Counted from the stretch's first letter, positions 1 to 7,063 are shown. The stretch is DNA of 13,926 bases from Actinomycetes bacterium (GCA_024641205.1 JAHEDM010000015.1:1-13926), one strand, 5' to 3'. Translations and numbers: made by a program. Notes: a model not told the origin generated them from the letters alone.

Positions 1-290
1 TTCCTCATGCGACGGCCGGTCTGGCCATCATGGAAACCGGGGCCGGTAGTGATGCCGACCTCCTTGATGCTCTTGACAAAGTCCTCCCGCGAGACGATCG
101 CTGGCGGCACCGGCACGGTTCTCTTGGCCACGGCGCTGATCATGTGATGCCTGCCATCGTCGGCCCCAGCATGACGATTCCGGTCCAGGCCGGGCGACTC
201 CTGTTGGGAACGTGGCAATCGATCGTTCTGGTCGACCCGAACGCAGACAATTCCGAGCGGCGCATCAGGTTCAGCTGGATTTCCGGTTGA
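1..290 (+). CDS. YjbQ/UPF0047 family protein, C-terminal part (5' end outside the window)
   Basis: The reading frame is open from the window edge (first full codon at base 3) to TGA at 288-290, giving about 95 residues. It begins PHATAGLAIMETG, matching the HTTA-type active-site segment of the YjbQ family. It continues with an acidic DLLDALDKVLP helix and then GPSMTIPVQAGRLLLGTWQS, the family's highly conserved C-terminal block (S-hT-PV-GRL-LGTWQ). Family members are small proteins of about 130-140 residues, some with reported thiamine-phosphate synthase activity in vitro; the physiological role is unsettled. About 40 N-terminal residues are missing. The internal ATG at base 30 is not the start, because homology extends upstream of it. 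The 3' end overlaps the convergent membrane-protein gene by 20 bases. Confidence 0.85.
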   Translation, partial: PHATAGLAIMETGAGSDADLLDALDKVLPRDDRWRHRHGSLGHGADHVMPAIVGPSMTIPVQAGRLLLGTWQSIVLVDPNADNSERRIRFSWISG

Positions 291-1116
291 CCTCTCCGGC
301 TTCGACGATCGACCCGTCGGTCTTCGAGACCGAGACCCGGTAGCCGAGCGGCGTTGCCCGCCCGCCCCGGTCGACCCCCATAAATTCGACGCCGACTTCG
401 AGATAGTCGCCCTCTGTGTCTTCCGGTCGGATGGAGCGCACGATCACGGTGGTGAATGGGGCTACGTCGAACGGGGTTGTTTCCGTTTCGGTGAACCGGG
501 CCTCGAGGAATTCGGTGACGGCATCGGCAAGGCTCTGATCGACACGGGACATTGGGGGAGCAGGGGGAGCCATCGATGGTGGGGCGGTGACCATGGTGGG
601 GAGAGCCGTCGCCCGGAAGCCGGCCGGAGTATGCTCGATGTCGACCTCATAGAAGAAGGTTCCGGTGGGCGCGTAGCCGCCTTTCTGCAAGCCAAGCTGG
701 GTTGCTGCGACGAGAACTCTCCACGCTTCTGGTCCGGTGGGATCCACATACCACGCTGCGGTTTGGGTGACATACCACGTGCCGGGCTCGAGCCCCTCCA
801 GATCAGGCGAGTAGCCAAGGTAGGGAGCGAGCAAGTCTTCCCTGCCGGCACCTGCCTGGGTGAGCAGCGTGGATAGATACATCTCCGCGAAGCCACTCAG
901 GCCGGAGGGGGGAGGTCTGGAAGCAGTCGGCCAACCTGTCGCCAGAACCCCAATCAGATAGCCGGCCAGGACGAGAACGAATGCCGCCCCGCCGATGCGA
1001 ACGATCTGCACCAACGATCGGCGGTGCTCGGATGTCTGGGGCAGGGATACCGTGTCGGGGACCTCAGTCTCCGTGAAGCGGGAGGCCGGGGCAACGGGAT
1101 AATTGACGGCTTGCAT
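271..1116 (-). CDS. Single-pass membrane protein with two extracytoplasmic regions, tentatively TcpC/VirB8-like
   Basis: 281 residues. A short cytoplasmic N-terminus ends in HRR and is followed by one hydrophobic segment at about residues 41-61, a Pro-rich linker, and two soluble regions. Region one is about 75-175 (EMYLSTLLTQAG, then LLAPYLG, then strand-rich sequence). Region two is about 192-275 (ADAVTEFLEARF, then strands VGVEFMGV and YRVSVSKTDGSIVEAGEV). They are separated by a Pro/Ala/Met-rich linker at about 178-190. The plan of one membrane segment plus tandem NTF2-like domains is that of TcpC conjugation proteins and, more distantly, VirB8. I infer this from layout and local patterns, not from a decisive motif. 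The ATG overlaps the stop of the upstream LysM gene as TGATG, so the two are very likely translationally coupled. Its stop overlaps the facing YjbQ-family gene by 20 bases. The protein probably sits in the membrane with its bulk outside. Confidence 0.7.
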   Translation of the reverse strand: MQAVNYPVAPASRFTETEVPDTVSLPQTSEHRRSLVQIVRIGGAAFVLVLAGYLIGVLATGWPTASRPPPSGLSGFAEMYLSTLLTQAGAGREDLLAPYLGYSPDLEGLEPGTWYVTQTAAWYVDPTGPEAWRVLVAATQLGLQKGGYAPTGTFFYEVDIEHTPAGFRATALPTMVTAPPSMAPPAPPMSRVDQSLADAVTEFLEARFTETETTPFDVAPFTTVIVRSIRPEDTEGDYLEVGVEFMGVDRGGRATPLGYRVSVSKTDGSIVEAGEVNRKSS

Positions 1117-1880
1117 CAGCCGATCGGGGGCATTTCGATCACCTCGCCTGCGTAGATGAGATCCGGATCTCCTGAAATGAGGTGGGGCTGGTTGTGGGCA
1201 ATCACCTGTCGCCAGTACGGCGCGACCTCCTCATTGGCTGGTCGCTGGCCGAGTGCGCTTGTGAGGTGGCGGCGGCATATGATCCACAGATTGTCGCCGG
1301 ACCGTACCGTCACCTCAGCCGGCGAGAACTCATCGGTGAGAACCGAGGTTTCCGAGGGGAAGGCGGGGCGCGGAGGAACGGCCGATTCGGGCCCGGCCGG
1401 GGCCTGAGGCGCAGTATCGATCTGTCCGGCCAACCCGGGGGGCACGAAGGTGCCGTCATCGTTGACAACGACTACCACGGGCGGCGTTTGGTCGGCCCGG
1501 ACCGGGGCCGCGGTCACGGTCGATGCAATCAAGACGGCTCCGAGAGCCCGTTCGGTAGCCCGGCGTATGGCGGGGAGAGTCATCCATTCGACCGATCGGA
1601 TCAGCGCCTGGATCCGACTGGCCCGTGCGACCAGGTAGAGGAGGGTCGAACCGGCCAACCAGATCACGCAGCCGAGAGCCACCAACCAGATAACGGCGGC
1701 GATGGCATCGTCGGCCGGGGTTATCCGGATCCACGTTGCGAGTTCGGACCAGTTGATTCGCAACCAGGTGCGGCCACCGAGGGAGAGCAACCCGGCCAGG
1801 GAGCCGGTCTCGAGCACCACCACGATGCCCAATCGAGCGGTTGTTCGACGCATGATCGCATATTTGCCTGATAGTCTCAT
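1116..1880 (-). CDS. LysM-domain membrane protein
   Basis: 254 residues. Hydrophobic segments lie at about 14-34, 59-84 and 112-128; the last ends in TVTAAPVRAD and looks like a membrane-exit or signal-type segment. A Pro/Ala-rich linker (about 132-185) leads to a C-terminal LysM domain at about 190-252 (VTVRSGDNLWIICRRHL, the YWRQVIAHN helix, LIYAGEVIEMPPI). This SGDNLW plus YW..V..HN form is common in actinobacterial LysM proteins. LysM binds peptidoglycan or GlcNAc chains, so the domain probably faces the wall. The start is uncertain. ATG at 1880 gives this length; ATG at 1853 removes nine residues before the first hydrophobic segment. Neither has a clear Shine-Dalgarno, and a TTGACA lies directly upstream of the first ATG. 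The stop overlaps the next gene's ATG (TGATG). It is divergent from the type VII module and may serve it, which is inference. Confidence 0.75.
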   Translation of the reverse strand: MRLSGKYAIMRRTTARLGIVVVLETGSLAGLLSLGGRTWLRINWSELATWIRITPADDAIAAVIWLVALGCVIWLAGSTLLYLVARASRIQALIRSVEWMTLPAIRRATERALGAVLIASTVTAAPVRADQTPPVVVVVNDDGTFVPPGLAGQIDTAPQAPAGPESAVPPRPAFPSETSVLTDEFSPAEVTVRSGDNLWIICRRHLTSALGQRPANEEVAPYWRQVIAHNQPHLISGDPDLIYAGEVIEMPPIG

Positions 1881-1887
1881 CTTGTCA
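1851..1887 (-). promoter_or_regulatory. Possible promoter giving a leaderless LysM-gene transcript from ATG 1853
   Basis: On the minus strand a perfect -35 hexamer TTGACA (1887-1882) is followed after 17 bases by AAATAT, a weak -10 with 3 of 6 matches. Then come GCGATC and ATG at 1853-1851. A start site 7 bases after the -10 would fall on that ATG, giving a leaderless message and favouring the shorter protein. The weak -10 keeps this tentative. Confidence 0.3.
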
Positions 1888-1905
1888 AGCTCTAACTAAG
1901 CTTGA
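1885..1905. promoter_or_regulatory. Operator-like dyad between the divergent LysM and WXG100 transcription units
   Basis: A perfect 7-base inverted repeat, TCAAGCT and AGCTTGA, is separated by 7 bases (CTAACTA). It lies in the AT-rich divergent intergenic region just upstream of the LysM gene start. Its proximal arm overlaps a minus-strand TTGACA hexamer (1882-1887), so a bound protein would block that promoter. The regulator is unknown. Confidence 0.35.
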
Positions 1906-1921
1906 ATAAATAGAACATCAA

Positions 1922-1950
1922 TTGACTAATCTCAACTATCGTTATATGGT
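1922..1950 (+). promoter_or_regulatory. Probable sigma-A-type promoter of the WXG100/eccC operon
   Basis: TTGACT (1922-1927), a 17-base spacer and TATGGT (1945-1950) give 5 of 6 and 4 of 6 matches to the consensus hexamers. Transcription would begin near 1957. That leaves a short leader holding the Shine-Dalgarno GGAGAAGGG (1976-1984), six bases before the ATG at 1991. Confidence 0.45.
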
Positions 1951-1990
1951 GCACTGATACGCCTTCCACACGAGTGGAGAAGGGATAGAT

Positions 1991-2254
1991 ATGGCCGTGT
2001 ACGGAGGAGATCTGGCCCAACTCGAGAGCCTGAGTAGCCAATTCATCAGGGAGATAGGCGCTGTCGAGGGCCTTCAGAGCCGCATCGTCGGGGCGCTCGA
2101 GGGAACCGCATGGACGGGACCTGCTGCGGAGCGTTTCCGGACCCAATGGAACCAGGATTTCGTCCCTGCGCTACTGCGATTGAAAGAAGCGCTGTCCGAG
2201 AGCGCCTCCGTGGTCACCGAACGCCGCAAGGCGATCGAGATGGCCACCAGCTAG
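1991..2254 (+). CDS. WXG100 family (ESAT-6-like) protein, first of two
   Basis: 87 residues, the usual size for the family. Two helical halves flank the turn W41-T42-G43 in GTAWTGPAAERF, the WXG motif. Helix one has Leu/Ile spaced for a coiled coil (LAQLESLSSQFIREI); helix two runs from PAAERFRTQW through LLRLKEALSESASVV. WXG100 proteins form four-helix dimers and are exported by, or help, the type VII secretion ATPase. I do not see the C-terminal YxxxD/E export signal of many exported members, so the signal may reside on a partner. There is a strong Shine-Dalgarno (GGAGAAGGG) before the ATG. It is the first gene of the module, 28 bases upstream of a second WXG100 gene. Confidence 0.88.
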   Translation: MAVYGGDLAQLESLSSQFIREIGAVEGLQSRIVGALEGTAWTGPAAERFRTQWNQDFVPALLRLKEALSESASVVTERRKAIEMATS

Positions 2255-2282
2255 GAAACGACGAGACTCTCCACGAGATGTG

Positions 2283-2588
2283 ATGTCAAACACGGCGGAT
2301 TCCCTCGACCGACTGGCGAATCAGCTGCTGGTAGCGGCGCGAGGGCTCGAAGGATTCGCCGCCTCCATCGAGCCTCTCGTTCATCGGGTGCGATGCGCCT
2401 GGGAAGGCCCGGCCGCGGATCGGCTTGCTGCAGAGCTGGCCGATCGCCGCCGCGAGTTGGCCGCTCTCGTGGCCGCGCTGCGCAGCCTCGCCAGAACGAA
2501 GCTCGAGGAAGCCCGTCGGGTTCGCTCGGCAGAAGCGGCTGCAGCCTCGACACCCGCCGATTCGGTTGGCGGGATCTCGTCGTGGTGA
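2283..2588 (+). CDS. WXG100-like protein, second of two
   Basis: 101 residues from ATG 2283; an in-frame GTG at 2280 would add one residue. The motif W40-E41-G42 lies in RCAWEGPAADRLAAELADRR, at nearly the same place as the WTG of the preceding protein, and the protein is predicted almost wholly helical. The C-terminal third is Ala/Arg-rich and ends in a short Ser/Gly tail. No YxxxD/E signal is visible. The pair of different WXG100 proteins suggests a heterodimer comparable to EsxA/EsxB, which is inference. There is only a weak Shine-Dalgarno. It ends 10 bases before the GTG of the ATPase gene, and its final bases contribute to that gene's Shine-Dalgarno, so coupling is likely. Confidence 0.8.
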   Translation: MSNTADSLDRLANQLLVAARGLEGFAASIEPLVHRVRCAWEGPAADRLAAELADRRRELAALVAALRSLARTKLEEARRVRSAEAAAASTPADSVGGISSW

Positions 2589-2593
2589 GGAGA
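2587..2593 (+). promoter_or_regulatory. Ribosome binding site fixing the GTG start of the type VII ATPase
   Basis: GAGGAGA overlaps the stop codon of the upstream WXG100 gene and ends five bases before GTG 2599. It decides the start against an in-frame ATG at 2425, which would lie inside the upstream gene. Confidence 0.75.
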
Positions 2594-2598
2594 AAACG

Positions 2599-5500
2599 GT
2601 GCACCTGGTGTGGCAGACGGCCGACGGGGAACGGGATCTGGATATCGGATTCCCCGCGGATGCGACCGTTGCCGATCTGCTGAAGCGTTTGGCCGGCGGA
2701 TCCGACCTCGATACGGCGTTCGTCGACGGGGTGGCCGTGCCGGTCGACCGCCGCCTAGGCGAGAGCGGCCTCGGCGACGGCTCGGTGATCTCCGCAGACG
2801 CCCCCGGTCCTCGACCGTCGACGCAGCGGGTGGCTGAAGTTCGGGTTGTCGGGGGACCATGGGCAGGCGGGCGGTGGTTGCTGGAAGCGGGCCGGTATCG
2901 CATCGGATCGGACCCGAGCTGTGAGATTCAATTTCCTGGCCGTGGAATCCATCCCCACCATTTTGTGGTCGGGGTGGGTAGGGAGGGTGAGGGATCCATC
3001 GAAGCGGTTGGCAACTCGCCGGTGACCGTGAACGGGCTGCCGGTACTCGGTCGGACAAACCTGGTTGCCGGTGCTCTGATCCGGGCGGGTCAGAGTGCGT
3101 GGGAATTCGGTCCGGTACGCGAAACCGCCATCAAACCTGGGGTGAGACCTGATGGTGGGGTCTTCAACCGTCCTCCGCGGACACAACAGTCGCGGGTCCG
3201 GATCGAGGTAGAGGTTCCCGGGCGGCCCGCCGATCCGGCCGTCCAGGGACGACCTGGCTGGGCCACGTTGCTCGTCCCGCTCGTCATGGGAGGTCTCTTC
3301 GCCATACTTTTCAGCCCGATGATGGCTGCCTTCGCGTTCCTCGGCCCGATGATGATGCTGGCGAATTGGTTCGAGGATCGGCGGCGCGTGCGGAGAGAGC
3401 GCAGCGCAGGCGCGGCGAAATATGCTTCGGACCTGGCACGTTTTGGGCGCGATCTCCTGGGGGTCAGTGCAAGGGAGATAGGGTTCCTACGGGCGAGCCT
3501 GCCCCAGGCTCCCGAGGTCGTGTCACGCGCCATGACGGCCGGCCCTCGTCTGTGGGAACGGCGTCCCGATCACGCAGACTTCATGGGGGTATCGCTTGGC
3601 ATTGCGACGGTTCCGTGGGCGCCTCATCTAACGGGTCTGGTCGACGATGAGGAAGCAGCTGCTGTTCTAGCACTCCGGGCACGACTGGAGGAAGTGCCAC
3701 TCGGCATCGAGCTCACCTCCGGGACCATTCTCGGCATTGCCGGCCGGCGGAGTGATGCACTTGCCCTGGCCCGATGGGTGATCATCCAGGTTTCCGTTCA
3801 TCAGGGTCCTGCCGACGCGAGAGTTGCGATCATCTCGGATCATCCTGAGGATTGGGATTGGGCGAAATGGCTTCCGCACACCGCTTCCGACCCGACCTCA
3901 GGAAGGCGCCTGCTGGCCGCTCGCCCAGACGACATCGATGCGGTGGTCGCCCACCTAGCTCGGCGTGGCTCGGCGAAGGGTCCTTCCGCGCCTCTCACCG
4001 TCTTGATCGTTGATGCTGAGACGATCGACCCTGCTCGTCGGTCCAGATTACGCAGCATCCAGGCAGGCTCCGGCGTCCCCGTGGCGGGAGTGGTGATTTC
4101 GTCAACGCCCACCAGCTTGCCCGGGTTGTGCAACATCGTGGTCGAGGTTTCTGACACAAACGAGACGGCTCTCTGCCGGTTTCCGACGATCGATCGAGTG
4201 GTTGACGACATCCTCCTCATCGGCCTGCCCGCCGACATCGCCCTGGCTTGTTCGAGGGCGCTGGCGCGACACAAGGATCCCGAGGTAGTTGAGGAGGCCA
4301 CCCAACTCCCGGATCTGGTGGCACTAGCCGGCCTCTTCGGCTCCGAGCCCTTTGCGGTTGAGGCTGTTCTGAACCGATGGGATCTGGCGGGTCCGGAACC
4401 CCGACCGGTCGGTCCCATCGGGGTCACCGAACAAGGACCGCTCATGATCGATTTGGTAGGCGATGGCCCCCACGGCCTGATTGCCGGTACGACCGGGTCC
4501 GGGAAGAGCGAATTGCTGAGGAGTCTCATCGTGTCACTTGCTGCGTCGGTAGGCCCCGATTACCTCACGTTCGCGCTCGTCGACTACAAGGGTGGAAGTG
4601 CCTTCGATGCGTGCGCTCGTCTGCCCCACGTTGTTGGTGTTGTAACGGATCTCGACGCGCATCTTGGCGGCCGGGCGCTCATCTGTCTCGAGGCAGAACT
4701 CAGATACCGTGAAGCCCGGCTCCGAGAAGTTGGGGCGGCCGATTTGTCCGAGTATCTGCTGACGATGCCCGCCGACCCGCTCCCCAGGCTGGTGGTAGTC
4801 ATCGACGAGTTCGCAGCGCTTGCTTCGGAATTGCCGGGATTCGTGCCGTCGTTGGTGGACATCGCACAACGGGGAAGGAGCCTGGGCGTGCATCTGCTCT
4901 TGGCTACCCAGCGTCCGGCCGGTGTCATCGGGGAGAACATACGCGCCAATACGAATCTGCGAGTGGCACTGCGGGTGCATGGTGCTGCCGATTCGCGCGA
5001 TGTGCTCGACGCTCACGTGGCCGCCGAAATACCCCGGGGTAGAGCAGGTCGGGGCTACCTGCGGCTGGGCCCCGGCGAGCTAGTTCCATTTCAAGCTGCC
5101 CTGGTCAGCGTGAACACCAGTCCGGGCGAATCCGCCCCGGTTGGGGTGCGCCCCTTTGCGTTCGAGTGGGAGCCGCAGGAAGCCATGCCCGACGAGAAGC
5201 GGGGAGACGATGGTCCGACCGACCTCGACCGCCTCGTCGACGCGATCACGTCCGCCGCCCGGCAAGCGGGCATGACCCCGCCTCGGTCACTCTGGCCTCC
5301 CGTGCTTCCTGCTCATCTGTCGTTTCAGGCGATAATCGATGCACCCGGCGGGACAGGTCCCTGGTGGACTCCCTTGGGCCTGATCGACGAGCCCCACCGA
5401 CAGGGACAGTCGGTTTGGGGATGGGAGGGGAGCAATCTCCTTTTCTACGGTATGCCGGACAGCGGACCCGCCTTGGCGCTGCTGACACTGGGAACCTCGC

Positions 5501-6744
5501 TGGCCGCCAGGCTGCCATCGGATCGGCTGCATATCTACGCCCTGGATTTCGGGACCCGGACCCTGGCGTCACTCGAGGCACTCTCGCAAGTGGGGAGCGT
5601 GATCGGCTCCGCCGACCGTGAACGGCAAGTGCGGTTGATACGGCATCTGCAGGACGAGGTTGCCCTCCGTCGGGCGGACGGTCCCGGCGATCGGCCGGCG
5701 GTGCTGTTGCTTCTGGACAACTATGGGGGGTTTGCGGCCGCTTTTGACCGACCGGCCGATCTGGTCCACCGGGATGCGCTCCGGCGGGTCGTCGCCGACG
5801 GCCCGGGGGTCGGGGTGTTCGTTGTCATGAGCGCCGACCAGGCAGCCGCGGTTCCTACCAACCTGGCAGCCCTGATACCGGAGAAGCTCGTCTTCCGGAT
5901 GGCCGACCTCTTCGATTACGCCGCGCTTGGCCTCCCCAACCGGGAGGTGCCGGACCTGCCGCCGGGACGTGCCGTACAGATTGGCACCGGATCGGTGGTG
6001 CAGATTGCGCAGGTGTCGGCGGCGGCCTTGGGCGCGATTGCGGCTCGATCGGTTTCCCGGGGAGCAACTCCGATCAGCATCGGGGTGCTCCCCAATCGAT
6101 CGGCGCTTGCCGACGTGGTTGGTAGCGCTTCGGTGCAAGACCGCGAGTGGTTCCTCCCCATCGGTATAGGAGACCGGCGGCTCGAACCGGTTGGTTGGCG
6201 CCTGGGGGAGAGCGATCATGCTCTGGTGGCCGGTCCGTCAAAGTCGGGAAGGAGCACCGTGCTGCTGGCCATCTCGGGGATCGTTGCCGGTCGTCGACCC
6301 GACGTGGCAATTACTGCGGTTGCGCCGCGCCGCTCCCCATTGTGGGATGCGCCCGGGGTGGCCACCCTGTTGAAAGATCCCGAGCAGTTGGAGTTAACCG
6401 TGCGGAGGATCCTCGGCGATGCCGCACCTCAATTGATACTCGTCGATGACGCAGACGAAGTGGCCGACCTGGGTGGAGGGCTGCTTCGTCTCATCCGCGA
6501 GCGTCGTCCCAACATCCGCGTAGTAGGGGCGGGCCGGGCTGATGCTCTCCGATCCATGTATGGGCATTGGACCCAGGAATTGCGGCGCGGGAGGCAAGGG
6601 ATCGCCCTTCGTCCCCAGGCAGACGTCGACGGCGAGCTCTGGCATACCTCCCTGCCCCGCCACGGGCCTCCCCTGCTCGTGCCGGGTCGCGGGTATCTGA
6701 TAACCGACGGAGGAGTCGAACTCATCCAAGTCGCGCAGCCGTAG
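2599..6744 (+). CDS. eccC: Type VII secretion FtsK/SpoIIIE ATPase with FHA domain (EssC/EccC type)
   Basis: 1381 residues from GTG 2599. Order: an N-terminal beta-grasp, ubiquitin-like region (about 1-68); an FHA domain (about 75-160, RYRIGSDPSCEIQF at 99-112, later VNGLPV); two membrane segments (about 222-258); a linker domain; then three FtsK/SpoIIIE-type ATPase modules. Module one is intact: Walker A GTTGSGKS at 630-637 (K636) and Walker B VVVIDE with D736-E737. Module two has GMPDSGPA at 951-958, lacking the Walker lysine, and an acidic LLLLDNY with D1040. Module three has GPSKSGRST at 1212-1220 with Arg for Lys, and ILVDDADEV at 1280-1288. This layout is that of Firmicutes EssC and streptomycete FHA-FtsK proteins, not mycobacterial EccC, which lacks FHA. 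It would power export of the two WXG100 proteins at the inner membrane. EccB, EccD, EccE and mycosin genes are not in the window, so the symbol is by analogy. Confidence 0.9.
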   Translation: MHLVWQTADGERDLDIGFPADATVADLLKRLAGGSDLDTAFVDGVAVPVDRRLGESGLGDGSVISADAPGPRPSTQRVAEVRVVGGPWAGGRWLLEAGRYRIGSDPSCEIQFPGRGIHPHHFVVGVGREGEGSIEAVGNSPVTVNGLPVLGRTNLVAGALIRAGQSAWEFGPVRETAIKPGVRPDGGVFNRPPRTQQSRVRIEVEVPGRPADPAVQGRPGWATLLVPLVMGGLFAILFSPMMAAFAFLGPMMMLANWFEDRRRVRRERSAGAAKYASDLARFGRDLLGVSAREIGFLRASLPQAPEVVSRAMTAGPRLWERRPDHADFMGVSLGIATVPWAPHLTGLVDDEEAAAVLALRARLEEVPLGIELTSGTILGIAGRRSDALALARWVIIQVSVHQGPADARVAIISDHPEDWDWAKWLPHTASDPTSGRRLLAARPDDIDAVVAHLARRGSAKGPSAPLTVLIVDAETIDPARRSRLRSIQAGSGVPVAGVVISSTPTSLPGLCNIVVEVSDTNETALCRFPTIDRVVDDILLIGLPADIALACSRALARHKDPEVVEEATQLPDLVALAGLFGSEPFAVEAVLNRWDLAGPEPRPVGPIGVTEQGPLMIDLVGDGPHGLIAGTTGSGKSELLRSLIVSLAASVGPDYLTFALVDYKGGSAFDACARLPHVVGVVTDLDAHLGGRALICLEAELRYREARLREVGAADLSEYLLTMPADPLPRLVVVIDEFAALASELPGFVPSLVDIAQRGRSLGVHLLLATQRPAGVIGENIRANTNLRVALRVHGAADSRDVLDAHVAAEIPRGRAGRGYLRLGPGELVPFQAALVSVNTSPGESAPVGVRPFAFEWEPQEAMPDEKRGDDGPTDLDRLVDAITSAARQAGMTPPRSLWPPVLPAHLSFQAIIDAPGGTGPWWTPLGLIDEPHRQGQSVWGWEGSNLLFYGMPDSGPALALLTLGTSLAARLPSDRLHIYALDFGTRTLASLEALSQVGSVIGSADRERQVRLIRHLQDEVALRRADGPGDRPAVLLLLDNYGGFAAAFDRPADLVHRDALRRVVADGPGVGVFVVMSADQAAAVPTNLAALIPEKLVFRMADLFDYAALGLPNREVPDLPPGRAVQIGTGSVVQIAQVSAAALGAIAARSVSRGATPISIGVLPNRSALADVVGSASVQDREWFLPIGIGDRRLEPVGWRLGESDHALVAGPSKSGRSTVLLAISGIVAGRRPDVAITAVAPRRSPLWDAPGVATLLKDPEQLELTVRRILGDAAPQLILVDDADEVADLGGGLLRLIRERRPNIRVVGAGRADALRSMYGHWTQELRRGRQGIALRPQADVDGELWHTSLPRHGPPLLVPGRGYLITDGGVELIQVAQP

Positions 6745-6750
6745 GAGTTG

Positions 6751-6811
6751 CCAGATTCCAGTTCCCAGCCAGGTTCTTAGGCGGGCTGCTGGGTACTGGC
6801 TACTGGGTACT
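6751..6811. repeat. Inverted pair of degenerate 7-base tandem repeats after eccC; forms a long hairpin
   Basis: The left arm has units CCAGATT, CCAGTTC, CCAGCCA (6751-6771). The right arm has GGCTGCT, GGGTACT, GGCTACT, GGGTACT (6784-6811), each of period 7. The arms are complementary: CCAGTTCCCAGC (6758-6769) pairs with GCTGGGTACTGG (6788-6799) with one mismatch, and CCAG (6751-6754) pairs with CTGG (6803-6806). The hairpin directly follows the ATPase stop codon and may stop or protect the transcript. No T-run follows, so a classical intrinsic terminator is not supported. Confidence 0.6.
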
Positions 6812-6841
6812 ATTGCTCTCGTTGTCAAACAAGGAGCGAAC

Positions 6842-7063
6842 GTGCGGGTGCGAATCGGAATAGGTGATACGTCCCGGGAGATCGAGTTGGATGTCGATGA
6901 TGGGGGCGCCCTCATCGCCGAGATCGAAGCTGCGTTCGGTGGGGAGCAGACCATTCTCTGGTTCACCGATGTGGGCGACCGGCGTATCGGTGTCCCGGTG
7001 TCGCGCATTGCCTACGTCGAACTCGAACCCGAGCAGCGAGTGTCGGTCGGGTTCACGGCGTAA
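6842..7063 (+). CDS. DUF3107 family protein
   Basis: 73 residues from GTG 6842, with AAGGAG at 6831-6836 five bases upstream. The sequence MRVRIGIGDTSREIELDVDD, then ILWFTDVGDRRIGVPVSRIAYVEL and RVSVGF, fits the small actinobacterial DUF3107 family: an RELxL-type N-terminal strand, a DxxGRRxxVP core, an AYVE strand and a VGF end, usually 70-80 residues. The function is unknown. It is predicted soluble and strand-rich, with no signal peptide. It follows the eccC hairpin by about 30 bases and converges on whiB1 with a 28-base gap that shows no clear terminator. Confidence 0.85.
   Translation: MRVRIGIGDTSREIELDVDDGGALIAEIEAAFGGEQTILWFTDVGDRRIGVPVSRIAYVELEPEQRVSVGFTA

Noticed and set aside
1182..1871. 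229-residue plus-strand open frame opposite the LysM gene
   Set aside because: Its low-complexity Gly/Arg/Pro composition is typical of an antisense shadow in GC-rich DNA. The opposite strand has a clear LysM domain.
2425..2598. Upstream ATG extending the type VII ATPase by 58 residues
   Set aside because: The extension lies inside the second WXG100 gene in another frame. GTG 2599 has a strong Shine-Dalgarno and matches the beginning of the beta-grasp region.
2381..3186. Several minus-strand frames of 140-225 residues opposite the start of the type VII ATPase
   Set aside because: They are Arg/Pro/Ser-rich shadows overlapping one another without motifs or ribosome sites.
6751..6811. Heptad repeats as a CRISPR array
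   Set aside because: The units are 7 bases, contiguous and degenerate, without spacers, and no cas gene is present.
6751..6811. Classical intrinsic terminator after eccC
   Set aside because: The hairpin is followed by more repeat sequence and no run of T, so only a structural or processing role can be proposed.
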